This document shows positions 55,586-64,000 of a stretch of DNA of 64,000 bases, in pieces. The first letter of the stretch is position 1. Each line of letters starts with the position of its first letter. The notes beneath the pieces were generated by a model. The model saw nothing but the letters and a program-made list of their open reading frames with translations. It did no database searches and was not told where the DNA came from. This DNA is from Algoriphagus iocasae (GTDB lineage: Bacteria; Bacteroidota; Bacteroidia; Cytophagales; Cyclobacteriaceae). The stretch is from the NCBI RefSeq assembly GCF_014206875.1, contig NZ_JACIJO010000002.1:248001-312000 (forward strand). Direction: 5' to 3'. The position numbers and the translations under genes were made by a program.

Positions 55586-56386
55586 TTAACCTTTCATAGC
55601 GGATAACATTCCACCATAGATTTTATTCAATGAACTTACGTTTTGATTTAGCTTAGCCAATTCATTTTTAAATGCTTCAGTCTCTTTTCCGGCTTCGGTA
55701 AGACCTTCCATAGCTGCAGTCATATTTGAATAGAATTTATTCAATGTCTTCACATGACTATTCGCATCCTGCAATTCCATTTCATAAACTGCGTTTAATG
55801 CAGAAAGATTTTTTGTTACAGTTTGTACTTGTGAATGATAAGCTTTAGCATCCTGAGAAGCAGAAGACATCTCTGTCAAGGCAGCAGCAGTTTTGCTATA
55901 CGAAGCATTCATGTCTACAAGAGTTTTTGCAGCGGTCTTTACATTCGTTGCATATTCATTTGTAGCAACAGCCGCATCAGAAAGGTTACCCATTTTTTCT
56001 GCGGAGGTTGCAAGATTCTGCATTCCTTTACCTAAGCTTTCTATTAGTTCTGGACCAACTTTAGCTTTAGACAACATTTCATCTAATTTCTGAGAAACGT
56101 TATCACCAGAACTAGCTGCTACAGTTCTTTTTACTCCAGGTTCTCCACCAGCAAGTTCAGGGTAGACTTTTGTCCAATCCACTTCTTCATGGCGTGGTTC
56201 AAATGCGGAAAGGAAAAAGATCAACGCCTCAGTAGTAAGTCCGATACCAATCATCCAATTTGCTCCATTCCAATCTAAGATTTTGAACATCGCACCAAGA
56301 ATTACTACAGCAGCACCAATACCGTAAATTTTAGGCATTATGCTTGAATAAAATTTTGTTGAAAACGAATTGCTGTTGCTAGCCAT
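55586..56386 (-). CDS. gldL: GldL, gliding motility / type IX secretion motor protein
   Basis: Inner-membrane protein of 266 residues with two N-terminal helices (about 19-37 and 43-62) and a long cytoplasmic tail rich in Ala/Ser that can form a coiled coil. Protonatable Glu53 in helix 2 (TTEALIFFLSAF) and Lys35 between the helices are candidates for the proton path described for GldL. Follows gldK by 56 bases. Confidence 0.94.
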   Translation of the reverse strand: MASNSNSFSTKFYSSIMPKIYGIGAAVVILGAMFKILDWNGANWMIGIGLTTEALIFFLSAFEPRHEEVDWTKVYPELAGGEPGVKRTVAASSGDNVSQKLDEMLSKAKVGPELIESLGKGMQNLATSAEKMGNLSDAAVATNEYATNVKTAAKTLVDMNASYSKTAAALTEMSSASQDAKAYHSQVQTVTKNLSALNAVYEMELQDANSHVKTLNKFYSNMTAAMEGLTEAGKETEAFKNELAKLNQNVSSLNKIYGGMLSAMKG

Positions 56387-56442
56387 GTGTTAAAGTGTGA
56401 TTATAGTTATAAGGTGAATTTCTTTAGTGAGATTATTACTTT

Positions 56443-57525
56443 TTATCTTTTTCTTCTTTTAGCAGATTTCACATCCATGGATCCTGATCTGCCTATAAAT
56501 GTCATTACTGTTCTGAATCCGATGTGTGCTTGAGCCACATCTTCATATTCATAAGTTCTGGTACTTGTTTCAAGGAAGTGGGCAATGTCTTTCCAACTAC
56601 CACCTCTCACAACTTTTCTTGGTTCATTTGGATCATCATACACCGGGTTTAAATCCCAGGTTATAGCACTAGAAGTTGCTGCATAGGCATCTAAAACCCA
56701 TTCTGAAACATTTCCAGACATATTATATAGACCAAATCCGTTTGGAGCAAAAACATCTACTGGCGCAGTGTATGGGAATCCATCGTCAATATAGTTACCT
56801 CGTCCAGGTTTAAAGTTTGCCATTAGACAACCTCTTTTGTTTTTAAGATAAGGACCTCCCCAAGGATACTTCGCTACGTCTTTACCACCTTTAGCCGCAT
56901 ATTCCCACTCTGCTTCTGAAGGCAAACGGAAAGGAGTCATATCATATTCAGATTCGTCATTAGCACGTAAATGGTATGTTCTCCATTCACAATATTGTTT
57001 TGCTTGATCCCATGATATGCCTACCACTGGGTAGTTATCAAAAGCAGGGTGGTCAAAATAAAACTCCATCAATGGATCACCATAGTGGTAAGAGAAGCTA
57101 GTAGACCAAACAGTAGTATCAGGCTTTAACTCGTCTAAATTAAATGTTGGCGCTTCCTTTAAAGTAGTTGGAGTACCAGTTTCCAACTGACCGTTTTTCA
57201 CAGCCTCTAAAAATTGTCTGTACTTATTATTAGAAACTTCATACTTATCCATGAAAAATTCAGAAATGGTAATCTGCTTATTCATCGAAGATTGAGTATA
57301 GGCTATATCCTCATCAGACTGTCCCATCCAAAAAGTACCTGCTTTAATGGGAACCATATCAATCGGTAGGTTTTGCTGCCAACTTTCCCTTTTTGGAACT
57401 CCGGTTACTTCTCCTCTTCTATTAGCCTTTTCGCTAGCAGAGCCTTTCTTATTAAAAAGACCGCAGCCAGGTAATAGTGTCGCCACAGCCAAACCTAATG
57501 TGATTGACAATAAGCGAAAATTCAT
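56443..57525 (-). CDS. gldK: GldK, gliding motility lipoprotein
   Basis: Lipoprotein of 360 residues, lipobox at Cys21 (LLPGC) with the start chosen at 57525. It has an FGE-sulfatase-like fold (VPIKAGTFWMGQSDED, EVSNNKYRQFLE, FRLPSEAEWEYAAKGG, GNVSEWVLDAY, VVRGGSW) but acts as a structural ring component of the T9SS rather than an enzyme. Upstream in-frame starts at 57537 (adds 4 residues) and 57573 (adds 16) are possible; the A-run before 57525 and the signal peptide favour the shortest form. It leads the gldKLMN block. Confidence 0.92.
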   Translation of the reverse strand: MNFRLLSITLGLAVATLLPGCGLFNKKGSASEKANRRGEVTGVPKRESWQQNLPIDMVPIKAGTFWMGQSDEDIAYTQSSMNKQITISEFFMDKYEVSNNKYRQFLEAVKNGQLETGTPTTLKEAPTFNLDELKPDTTVWSTSFSYHYGDPLMEFYFDHPAFDNYPVVGISWDQAKQYCEWRTYHLRANDESEYDMTPFRLPSEAEWEYAAKGGKDVAKYPWGGPYLKNKRGCLMANFKPGRGNYIDDGFPYTAPVDVFAPNGFGLYNMSGNVSEWVLDAYAATSSAITWDLNPVYDDPNEPRKVVRGGSWKDIAHFLETSTRTYEYEDVAQAHIGFRTVMTFIGRSGSMDVKSAKRRKR

Positions 57526-57715
57526 TTTTTTATACATAAATGACGTTTTTGAGTTCATCAAATTAATGCCCAATTTAAACTAGTCTAAAGCTTCGAAATT
57601 TAGCTGAATTTGCCAGAATTATGCAAATAACCTGCCAAATTTCTTGGCTACGTTAAAGATGGGTTCATTGTTTATTTTTTGGCTCTTTTTAGCAAAAATT
57701 CACAAATCTGAATTT

Positions 57716-58696
57716 TTAAAACCTAAATCGAGGAGTCCTTTGAATGACTCTTTCTATTTGTCGACTTACATCTGACAACGTATATCTCAGTAGGAGCTCG
57801 TGACTTGTTGGAGCCTTTGCTTCAACACCACCAACTACCAAATCAAATGCATAACCCAATTTTAAGGAATTATCCTTTAATATGCTGTAACCAAGGATAA
57901 AAGAAACTGATTCTTCCCCTCTATATGCTATTCCTCCACTAATTTTATTCTGATGTGTAGCAATAACGCTCACATCATAAGAAAAATTATTAAATGAAAC
58001 CGACTTTAATAGAAAACTTGGCTCAATTGCCAATTGACCTATCGGTCTAAATCTATATCCCAATAAAACGTAAGAATGATTCTTTAACTGATTTGCATAA
58101 GAACCATCCCCAAAATCAAAATTAGGCTCATTTATATGCCTACTACTTAATCCTATGTAATAATCTCCCCGATCAAATAATAAACCCGCACTGAAATTAA
58201 TATTCATCTGGTTCTCTTTTCCAGCAGAAGGAAGGTTTGGTTCTGGGTTCACTACGATTAATTCCCCAAAATCCAATGAACTAGAAAACATCCCTACCGA
58301 AACCCCGAAACTTACATCAGATCTATTGAACTTTTTATGATAAGATCCCTGGAGATTGATCTCTAAATTTGAACTGGCACCGATCTGATCATTTACGATG
58401 GTCAGTCCATATCCTATATTCTTAGAATCTAATCTACCTTGAGCAGTTAGCAACTGACTTACAGGAGCTCCTCCCTGTCCGTTTGAAGTACTGTAATTGG
58501 CCCATTGGGTCCGGTGCAATGCAGAAAACCTAAACCCTCCATCCTTTCCTGCAAATGCAGGGTTATAATACATGCCATTATACATGTATTGGGTAAATTG
58601 GGCGTCTTGTTGCGCAAAGGCAGGCTGAACACCTGCCATTATCACAAATACTATTAGGCTCTTAAAAAAGTACTTCCAGTGGCCGCTTCGAATCAT
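57716..58696 (-). CDS. PorP/SprF family type IX secretion membrane protein
   Basis: Outer-membrane beta-barrel of 326 residues with signal peptide ending AFAQQ at about 29. The mature start DAQFTQYMYNGMYYNPAFAG and a following HRTQWANY segment are the family hallmark. PorP proteins are core T9SS parts and SprF helps SprB secretion; which of these this is cannot be decided from sequence. It lies just upstream of gldK on the same strand, 142 bases from the gldK 5' end. Confidence 0.93.
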   Translation of the reverse strand: MIRSGHWKYFFKSLIVFVIMAGVQPAFAQQDAQFTQYMYNGMYYNPAFAGKDGGFRFSALHRTQWANYSTSNGQGGAPVSQLLTAQGRLDSKNIGYGLTIVNDQIGASSNLEINLQGSYHKKFNRSDVSFGVSVGMFSSSLDFGELIVVNPEPNLPSAGKENQMNINFSAGLLFDRGDYYIGLSSRHINEPNFDFGDGSYANQLKNHSYVLLGYRFRPIGQLAIEPSFLLKSVSFNNFSYDVSVIATHQNKISGGIAYRGEESVSFILGYSILKDNSLKLGYAFDLVVGGVEAKAPTSHELLLRYTLSDVSRQIERVIQRTPRFRF

Positions 58697-58772
58697 TTTA
58701 GCGTGGTTTAGTCTAATCTGAAAACTATTGTAATGAATTAAACTGAAAAACCACAGAAATTGATTCTAAGAT

Positions 58773-59573
58773 TTACAAATTATTCGCCTTTTTGATGTAA
58801 AGCTCCAACGCACCAGTCATACTCGGTGCATTTGGTAATGGTGCTTCAATATCCAAAATCAAATCTAAATCTCTTACAGCCTGTGCTGTGGTAGGACCAA
58901 AGGCTGCAATTCTGGTTTTCCCCTGTACAAAATCAGGGAAATTCACTTTTAAAGATTTTATCCCAGATGGACTGAAAAACGCTAGAATATCGTATTTCAC
59001 ATCTGCCAAATCAGATAAATCCGCTGCCAAAGTATGATATATAATTGCTTCTGTAAATGCAATTCCATTCTTCTCCATGTACTCAGGAATGACATCTTTA
59101 CGGATATCAGAGCAAGGGAATAGATATTTTTCAGACTTATGCTTTTTGAAATAATCAAATAAATCCTCAGCAGTCTTTTGACCTACGAATAATTTACGCT
59201 TACGGATTACAATATATTTCTGAAGATAGTGTGCAGTTTGATCAGAAATACAAAAATATTTCATCTCTGCCGGCATCTCTATTTTAAAATCTTTACATAT
59301 AGCAAAGAAATGATCTATCGCATTTCTGCTGGTAAAAATAATAGCAGTATGCTTTAGAATATCGATCTTTTGTTTTCTGAATTCCTTTGGCGGGACTGGC
59401 TCAACTTTAATAAACTGCCTGAAATCAATCTTTAAATTATACTTCTCCGCTAATTGTACATAAGGTGAGTTTTCACCTGCTGGTTTTGGCTGAGAAACAA
59501 GAATACTTTTTACTGGTCGGAACCTGTCTTTGCTAACTGCGCTCATGCTATTTATTATGCTTTGAACATTCAA
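58773..59573 (-). CDS. hemD: uroporphyrinogen-III synthase
   Basis: Cyclises hydroxymethylbilane to uroporphyrinogen III in haem synthesis. Length 266, two Rossmann-like domains. Family segments: VKSILVSQPKPAGEN, HTAIIFTSRNAIDHFF, DILAFFSPSGIKSLK and RIAAFGPTTAQAV. The sequence is weakly conserved in the family in general, but the motif order is right. It lies 3 bases after the DUF4271 gene, last in a three-gene operon. Confidence 0.87.
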   Translation of the reverse strand: MNVQSIINSMSAVSKDRFRPVKSILVSQPKPAGENSPYVQLAEKYNLKIDFRQFIKVEPVPPKEFRKQKIDILKHTAIIFTSRNAIDHFFAICKDFKIEMPAEMKYFCISDQTAHYLQKYIVIRKRKLFVGQKTAEDLFDYFKKHKSEKYLFPCSDIRKDVIPEYMEKNGIAFTEAIIYHTLAADLSDLADVKYDILAFFSPSGIKSLKVNFPDFVQGKTRIAAFGPTTAQAVRDLDLILDIEAPLPNAPSMTGALELYIKKANNL

Positions 59574-59576
59574 TAT

Positions 59577-60704
59577 TTACTGGCCCAAAACCATGACCAA
59601 CTTGGCCATGATCAAAAAGGGCACTAGTTCTGCGATGCAAAGGTAAGTAAATAAATGGTATTTCTTAAAGCTCAATCTATTCATCATAATTAAGAAAAGG
59701 CCCATTACACCTAGTATATAAACCCAGAAAAACACTGACAATGAGACTCCTATTACCTCTTTTGCCAAAGAAAATTCGTTGGCTAAAAAAAATGCAATCA
59801 CCAATACAAAAGCTCCTATAGCTATCACTACTAATCTCAATAGATAAAAGAAATGTGCAAATTCTAGTTTTCCCAGATCAAATAAATAGGCAATCATTTT
59901 TATACCGGTAAATTTCACCAGTGTCACTGTAAAAAATAACAATGCTCCAATCACCCAAACTATCATCAAGGATTTAAAGTCAATCCCTATCCAAGTGATC
60001 AGCCAGTCTTGTCTATAAAAAACTAAACCTATAACTGCTACCAAGGAAGTCATCAAATTCACCAATAAAATGTAAAACAATACATCCATCGAAAAGAACT
60101 TTTGCAAACTTCCAGATTCCGAAAAATCCTCCGCCGTTAACAAAGATTCAGGCCGGATCATGGCTATAAATAAATAAGGATAAGCAACCTTATATAATGC
60201 GAGAATAAAAAGAATGATCAGGAAAGAAAGAAAGAAAAAATCACGCAATTCCTGACGATCAAATCTTCTTTCATTCAGATTTAAATTTGCTGATTCAGTT
60301 TTCTTTTCTACAAAAGTCGGATTCAATATTTTCCTGACAGAAGCATCCCCTAGCTCTATCCCTTTTTTAAATACAATCAATTCCACCTCCTTCGAACCAA
60401 ACTCTTCGGATAAATCTGCACTTGGTTGAGAGAAAGTGGTGTCATTCTCCACATAGACCCATAGTTTCTCCCCAATAAATACAACGGATTTTTCAGGAAA
60501 ATCAAATGAGATATTCGCCAACGGAAAGGTTTTTAGATCCAGACTCAAAACCAACCTATCATTTGGCCTGATCCAGGTTTCTTGGGTTCCTTTCTCCCAT
60601 TGGCTCGCATAATCCTGCAAAACCTGGCTAAAAGCAGGGTTCAGGTTGCTTGCCAAGACCAAAAAAAGCGTTAAGAGTTTAAAATAGGTTTGCTTCATGC
60701 TCAA
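59577..60704 (-). CDS. DUF4271 membrane protein
   Basis: Protein of 375 residues with signal peptide (ending AFSQ at about 27), a periplasmic beta domain of about 110 residues and about six transmembrane helices from 155 to the C-terminus. The C-terminal half matches DUF4271, found only in Bacteroidota. Function unknown. Overlaps the OMP gene by 4 bases (ATGA) and precedes hemD by 3 bases. Confidence 0.8.
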   Translation of the reverse strand: MSMKQTYFKLLTLFLVLASNLNPAFSQVLQDYASQWEKGTQETWIRPNDRLVLSLDLKTFPLANISFDFPEKSVVFIGEKLWVYVENDTTFSQPSADLSEEFGSKEVELIVFKKGIELGDASVRKILNPTFVEKKTESANLNLNERRFDRQELRDFFFLSFLIILFILALYKVAYPYLFIAMIRPESLLTAEDFSESGSLQKFFSMDVLFYILLVNLMTSLVAVIGLVFYRQDWLITWIGIDFKSLMIVWVIGALLFFTVTLVKFTGIKMIAYLFDLGKLEFAHFFYLLRLVVIAIGAFVLVIAFFLANEFSLAKEVIGVSLSVFFWVYILGVMGLFLIMMNRLSFKKYHLFTYLCIAELVPFLIMAKLVMVLGQ

Positions 60705-62404
60705 AACCTGGCCAGATAGCCAAAATGAATTCTGGAATAAGAGAAAGACAAAGGTTGTAAATTAGATTTTCCCAAGCCATAAATAAATCTAAAAACTCCA
60801 TTGCCAGTTTCTAAATTTATGCCAGCACCGAATGATATCGGATAATCTTTTTCCCGCTCGTCAAACGGATTATTCAATACTCCAAAATCAGAAAAAACCA
60901 TCAAATAGGAATTCCCTCCAAAAAATAAGCGCTGCTCCATATTGAAGTATCCGAAGTTTTTGGCAAAAAAGAAATTCTCATTGAAACCACGAATGGATTT
61001 TAAGCCACCAATCCTATATAGATCATTTAATAACAAATTTTCATTCCTGATAAATCCACCGCTTCCCCTAAACCACATTCCCCAGATTTGACTCATAAAT
61101 ACATGCTGCTCAACTTGGATACTTCCTGTGATTTGTGGTGTATTCAAATCTAATCCTTGGTATACTGATTCAGGTATTCCTGTATTCTGAAGGATTTTTT
61201 TATTACCCGCTGCAAATTCCGATTGAAAAAGAAACCCTCGCCTTGGAAAAAATGGGGAATCCAGCCTGTTAACTTTCAATCCCAGCCCATAAAGATTCCA
61301 TCTATAATCTGCGATTTCCGGCAATTCAACTGCTTCTTTATAAGCAAAAGTTGAGATCAAATCACTGGCTTGTCGTTTTGTAAAAAATCTAATGGAGGAA
61401 TTTTTTGAAAAATCATATCCAAAATCCAAGCTAAAATGACGATTGAGAAAAGAAGAATCTTGTTTTAGCAAATGAAATCCCAACCCAATACTCAAAGGTG
61501 AACCAAACAGAAATGATTCCTTCGCATTGATATCCAACGATTGAGTTTCTTTGTTCATCCGCTGCCAATGAACAGCAACATCCCTCCCCTTTCCACCGAG
61601 ATGAAATAACTCAAGATCAAGTTGCCCTGTGATCAATATCTTTCCAGGTTCATTTTCATTGGGAAGTAATCCTATGATCCCATCGATCACATTGACATTT
61701 CTATCTCTTAAATAAAAGGTAGGACTTGCACTTTTGATCCGAAAGTTCAATTCCGGACTTTGGGATAATTCAAAATAGGGAGACCGATTCAGTGTTTCAC
61801 TTGCCTTCAAAAACTCCTTCTGAGAAAAAGCAGTACCCGGTTGAATCCTCGTTAAATTCTGAACATACCTTGCTTGAGTTTTAGTGTTGCCTCCAACCTT
61901 CAAACTATCCCAAGTGATATATGGACCTTCTTCAACATGAATTGCTCCGAGGATCCTGTCACTATCTCTATCTATGCTATCAAGTTTAATCTGAGCAAAA
62001 GGAAAACCTCTGTTTTCAAAATACTCCAAAGAATTACTTATCCATTGATTCCATTCTAAAAAACCTTGATCTGGAGGTGGAAGATTGTTCAATAAATCTG
62101 GTGAGATATTACCCTTTCTTATTTCCGCCAGTTCGAATTTTTGACCGACATGAATCAAGTAGCTCAAGGAGTCATTGGCTTCTTTCTCTTTTTCCCTAAA
62201 AGCTGAAAGATATCCTCTTTGATAAAAATCTGTCAAAACCGAATCTAAAGTTTTGTCGATTTCAGCTTGGCTAGCAAAAGGCTTCCATTCCTGCCGAATT
62301 TCCTGATCGGCGCTTTCCCATCTCATCCAAAACACCACTTGCCCCATCAGGCGGTTTGCTGAGATCAGCGACAAAAAGAGCAAAACAAAGCAGTACTTCC
62401 TCAA
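60701..62404 (-). CDS. BamA/TamA-type outer-membrane protein
   Basis: Outer-membrane beta-barrel with POTRA-type repeats. The start is taken as TTG at 62404, giving LRKYCFVLLFLSLISANRLMGQ as a signal peptide; an ATG at 62458 adds 18 residues and overlaps the start of hemW. N-terminal part (about 25-240) has POTRA-like segments (ITWDSLKVGGNTKTQARYVQNLTRIQPGTAFSQKEF), followed by a barrel with typical closing strands (GGLKSIRGFNENFF, SYSRIHFGYLARF). It may assemble outer-membrane proteins or secrete a partner; the group is not resolved. First gene of the operon with DUF4271 and hemD. Confidence 0.78.
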   Translation of the reverse strand: MRKYCFVLLFLSLISANRLMGQVVFWMRWESADQEIRQEWKPFASQAEIDKTLDSVLTDFYQRGYLSAFREKEKEANDSLSYLIHVGQKFELAEIRKGNISPDLLNNLPPPDQGFLEWNQWISNSLEYFENRGFPFAQIKLDSIDRDSDRILGAIHVEEGPYITWDSLKVGGNTKTQARYVQNLTRIQPGTAFSQKEFLKASETLNRSPYFELSQSPELNFRIKSASPTFYLRDRNVNVIDGIIGLLPNENEPGKILITGQLDLELFHLGGKGRDVAVHWQRMNKETQSLDINAKESFLFGSPLSIGLGFHLLKQDSSFLNRHFSLDFGYDFSKNSSIRFFTKRQASDLISTFAYKEAVELPEIADYRWNLYGLGLKVNRLDSPFFPRRGFLFQSEFAAGNKKILQNTGIPESVYQGLDLNTPQITGSIQVEQHVFMSQIWGMWFRGSGGFIRNENLLLNDLYRIGGLKSIRGFNENFFFAKNFGYFNMEQRLFFGGNSYLMVFSDFGVLNNPFDEREKDYPISFGAGINLETGNGVFRFIYGLGKSNLQPLSFSYSRIHFGYLARF

Positions 62405-62447
62405 GGGTCTTTGGGATTGATTATATTCGCAAAATAACAGAATTCCA
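62405..62447. promoter_or_regulatory. Divergent start region of the BamA-like gene and hemW
   Basis: Only 43 bases separate the two TTG start codons. On the plus strand TATATTCG (62424-62431) differs at one base from TAnnTTTG and would place the hemW transcription start about 11 bases before its TTG. No good box for the BamA-like gene was found; it may use a weak one or start inside hemW. Confidence 0.35.
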
Positions 62448-63569
62448 TTGGCAGGCATCTACATTCATATCCCATTTTGCAAGCAGGCTTGTCATTATTG
62501 TGACTTCCATTTCAGCACCAATCTCAGTAGAATGGAAGAAATGGTCCAACAGATCAAGCAGGAACTTCTTCTGCGGAAGGATTATTTAAAAGGGGAAGCT
62601 ATCGAAACAGTTTATTTTGGAGGTGGTACTCCTTCCCTTTTAAAACCCAAAATGATAGAATCCATTTTGGAAACCATCCAAAGTCAGTACTCATCAGACT
62701 GGAAAGAAGTAACCCTCGAGGCAAATCCCGATGATCTCAATGAAGAAAATCTAAGGGCATGGAAAAGTCTTGGAATCGATCGCTTGAGTTTAGGAATTCA
62801 AAGTTTCAACCAAGAAGTTTTAAACTTTTATAATCGAGCTCATACCGCTATTGAATCCAAAGAAGCGATAAATAAAGCCCGACAAATTGGTTTCGAAAAA
62901 TTCAGCCTTGATTTAATTTATGGCTTTCCTCATTCGAATCATTCCATTTGGGAAGATGATCTAAAAGAGGCAATTTCTTTAAATCCAGGGCACATTTCCA
63001 GTTATGCTCTGACGGTGGAACCAAAAACTGCCTTAGGAAATTGGGAGAAATCAGGAAAATTTATAGCTCCAGACGAGGATTTTGTTTCTGAGCAATTTGA
63101 AATGCTACAGCAACTGAGTGAAGATGCAGGTTACGTTCAGTATGAAATTTCAAATTTTGGAAAGCCTGGACAATTTGCTCTTCACAACACTAATTATTGG
63201 AAAGGCATCCCCTATCTAGGGATTGGTCCAAGTGCTCATTCTTTTGATGGCAGTAATAGAGGAGCAAACCCAAGAAATAATTCACATTATCTTAACTCCT
63301 TGGCATCTGGATCCATTCCTTTTGAAGTGGAGAATCTGGAGGTAGATGATATTCTAAATGAATACATTCTTACGGGATTAAGAACTATCTGGGGAATTGA
63401 TCTCGACATTATCAAAAAAAAATATGGATATTCTCTAACTGAAGAAAAAAAATCCATCTTGAATCAAATGAATCAACAAGGCTGGCTGAATTGGGAAGAC
63501 AATCGGCTATCTTTGAGCAAAAAAGGAAAGCTACTTGCAGACAGCATCGCAGCAGCACTTTTTAAATAA
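62448..63569 (+). CDS. hemW: radical SAM haem chaperone HemW
   Basis: Radical SAM protein of 373 residues (CPO family clade), which in characterised cases acts as a haem chaperone and not as a coproporphyrinogen oxidase. The [4Fe-4S] motif is C-x3-C-x2-C at 11-18 (CKQACHYC). Further family segments: YFGGGTPSLL, EANPDDLN, LGIQSFN, PYLGIGPSAHSF. The start is TTG at 62448; no in-frame ATG exists between the preceding stop (62418-62420) and it, and the N-terminus AGIYIHIPFC is that of the family. Confidence 0.92.
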   Translation: MAGIYIHIPFCKQACHYCDFHFSTNLSRMEEMVQQIKQELLLRKDYLKGEAIETVYFGGGTPSLLKPKMIESILETIQSQYSSDWKEVTLEANPDDLNEENLRAWKSLGIDRLSLGIQSFNQEVLNFYNRAHTAIESKEAINKARQIGFEKFSLDLIYGFPHSNHSIWEDDLKEAISLNPGHISSYALTVEPKTALGNWEKSGKFIAPDEDFVSEQFEMLQQLSEDAGYVQYEISNFGKPGQFALHNTNYWKGIPYLGIGPSAHSFDGSNRGANPRNNSHYLNSLASGSIPFEVENLEVDDILNEYILTGLRTIWGIDLDIIKKKYGYSLTEEKKSILNQMNQQGWLNWEDNRLSLSKKGKLLADSIAAALFK

Positions 63570-63582
63570 TTGAAATCACCTT

Positions 63583-63894
63583 ATGAACAAAAATAATCCT
63601 TTGAGCAGAAAGAAAGAAGTGGCGCCGTTGGAATCGGCTTTTCAGGATTTATTAAAAGCATATCGTCTGGAAGCCAAATTTCAGGAAAAAAGCCTGATTC
63701 AGGCTTGGCCGGAAATCGTCGGAAAAACAATTGCCGATCGGACCACCTCCGTATTCATTAAAGAAAAAAAACTTTTTGTGAAATTGAATTCAGGTCCGGT
63801 TAAAAAAGAACTCTTGATGAATAAAGGTAAAGTTGTTTCTTTGATAGAAAACAAATTCGGGAAAGGAGTGATTGAAGATTTAGTGTGTTTCTAA
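63583..63894 (+). CDS. DUF721 family protein
   Basis: Cytoplasmic protein of 103 residues. The segment QAWPEIVGKTIADRTTSVFIKEKKLFVKLNSGPVKKELL is the DUF721 core. Some members (DciA) load or interact with the replicative helicase DnaB, but DUF721 is broad and this short protein cannot be placed in that group with confidence. It begins 13 bases after hemW and is probably in its message. Confidence 0.87.
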   Translation: MNKNNPLSRKKEVAPLESAFQDLLKAYRLEAKFQEKSLIQAWPEIVGKTIADRTTSVFIKEKKLFVKLNSGPVKKELLMNKGKVVSLIENKFGKGVIEDLVCF

Positions 63895-63931
63895 AGTAAA
63901 TTAGTTCTTCTCTTCAAAGTTTACTTTTTTT
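63893..63931 (+). terminator. Terminator after the DUF721 gene
   Basis: Perfect 8-bp stem AAAGTAAA/TTTACTTT with a 19-base loop and a T run, overlapping the stop codon. The last 70 bases of the window hold no gene I can see. Confidence 0.65.
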
Positions 63932-64000
63932 AACATTATAAACACTAGCAATCTTTTAGTCCCGATCCTTATTTAGTTCTCTTTCAGTATTATTGTGGGA

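Noticed and set aside
56443..57525. GldK as formylglycine-generating enzyme for the sulfatase
   Set aside because: It has the FGE fold, but the context is gldKLMN and it is a lipoprotein of the secretion ring; no evidence for the catalytic Cys pair of FGE was seen.

Overview
The window is chromosomal DNA of a Bacteroidota bacterium, most likely of the order Cytophagales (Algoriphagus or another cyclobacteriaceal genus). This rests on gene content and not on a database search: type IX secretion and gliding genes (gldK, gldL, gldM, gldN, a PorP/SprF protein, SprE/PorW, a PorE-like protein), an F1Fo ATP synthase operon without atpD and atpC, several Bacteroidota-only families (DUF4249, DUF4252, DUF4271), and promoters of the Bacteroidota type (TTTG or TTG, about 19 bases, then TAnnTTTG). 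Coding density is high and I see no prophage, insertion sequence, CRISPR array or rRNA. One tRNA gene (Phe) is present.

Layout. 1-4.4 kb, minus strand: end of an M1 aminopeptidase gene that runs off the window, an HdeD-like membrane protein, a GNAT acetyltransferase, a UPF0158 protein, an esterase and cytidine deaminase. 4.5-5.9 kb: a saccharopine-dehydrogenase-family gene. 5.9-11.9 kb: a tight operon of a TIG/kelch lipoprotein, a TonB-dependent receptor and two tandem DUF4249 lipoproteins with a clear promoter in front. 12.1-17.9 kb: trmN6-type methyltransferase, DUF5698 protein, MFS transporter, ferrochelatase, CPA2 antiporter and a tandem universal stress protein. 18.1-21.4 kb: two M14 carboxypeptidase paralogues, of which the first has lost its active site. 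21.6-25.4 kb: a small SAP/Rho-N-like protein, a secreted protein behind a strong promoter, an ECF sigma / membrane regulator / DUF4252 x2 operon, and tRNA-Phe. 25.5-31.5 kb: a two-gene Fe-S oxidoreductase, a conserved hypothetical, a PorE-like OmpA protein and purM. 31.5-40.2 kb: mixed accessory metabolism (ceramidase-like hydrolase, AraC regulator, methyltransferase, acyl-CoA dehydrogenase, UbiA-like protein, SGNH hydrolase, sulfatase) with a cluster of intergenic repeats near 38 and 40.3 kb.

40.4-46.1 kb is the ATP synthase operon (atpZ, an AtpI-like gene, atpB-E-F-H-A-G). Divergent from it are sprE/porW, a class A penicillin-binding protein and uvrC. These converge on the gldN-M-L-K / porP block (53.1-58.7 kb). 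The last part holds an outer-membrane BamA-like protein, a DUF4271 membrane protein and hemD in one operon, divergent from hemW and a DUF721 gene.

Functionally, the right half combines the T9SS/gliding machine and its proton-motive-force-driven motor (GldL/GldM) with envelope synthesis and proton-driven ATP synthesis. Haem synthesis genes (hemH, hemD, hemW) are dispersed. The least explained parts are the DUF4249/TonB operon, the M14 active/inactive pair, the ECF-DUF4252 operon and the BamA-like/DUF4271/hemD operon.
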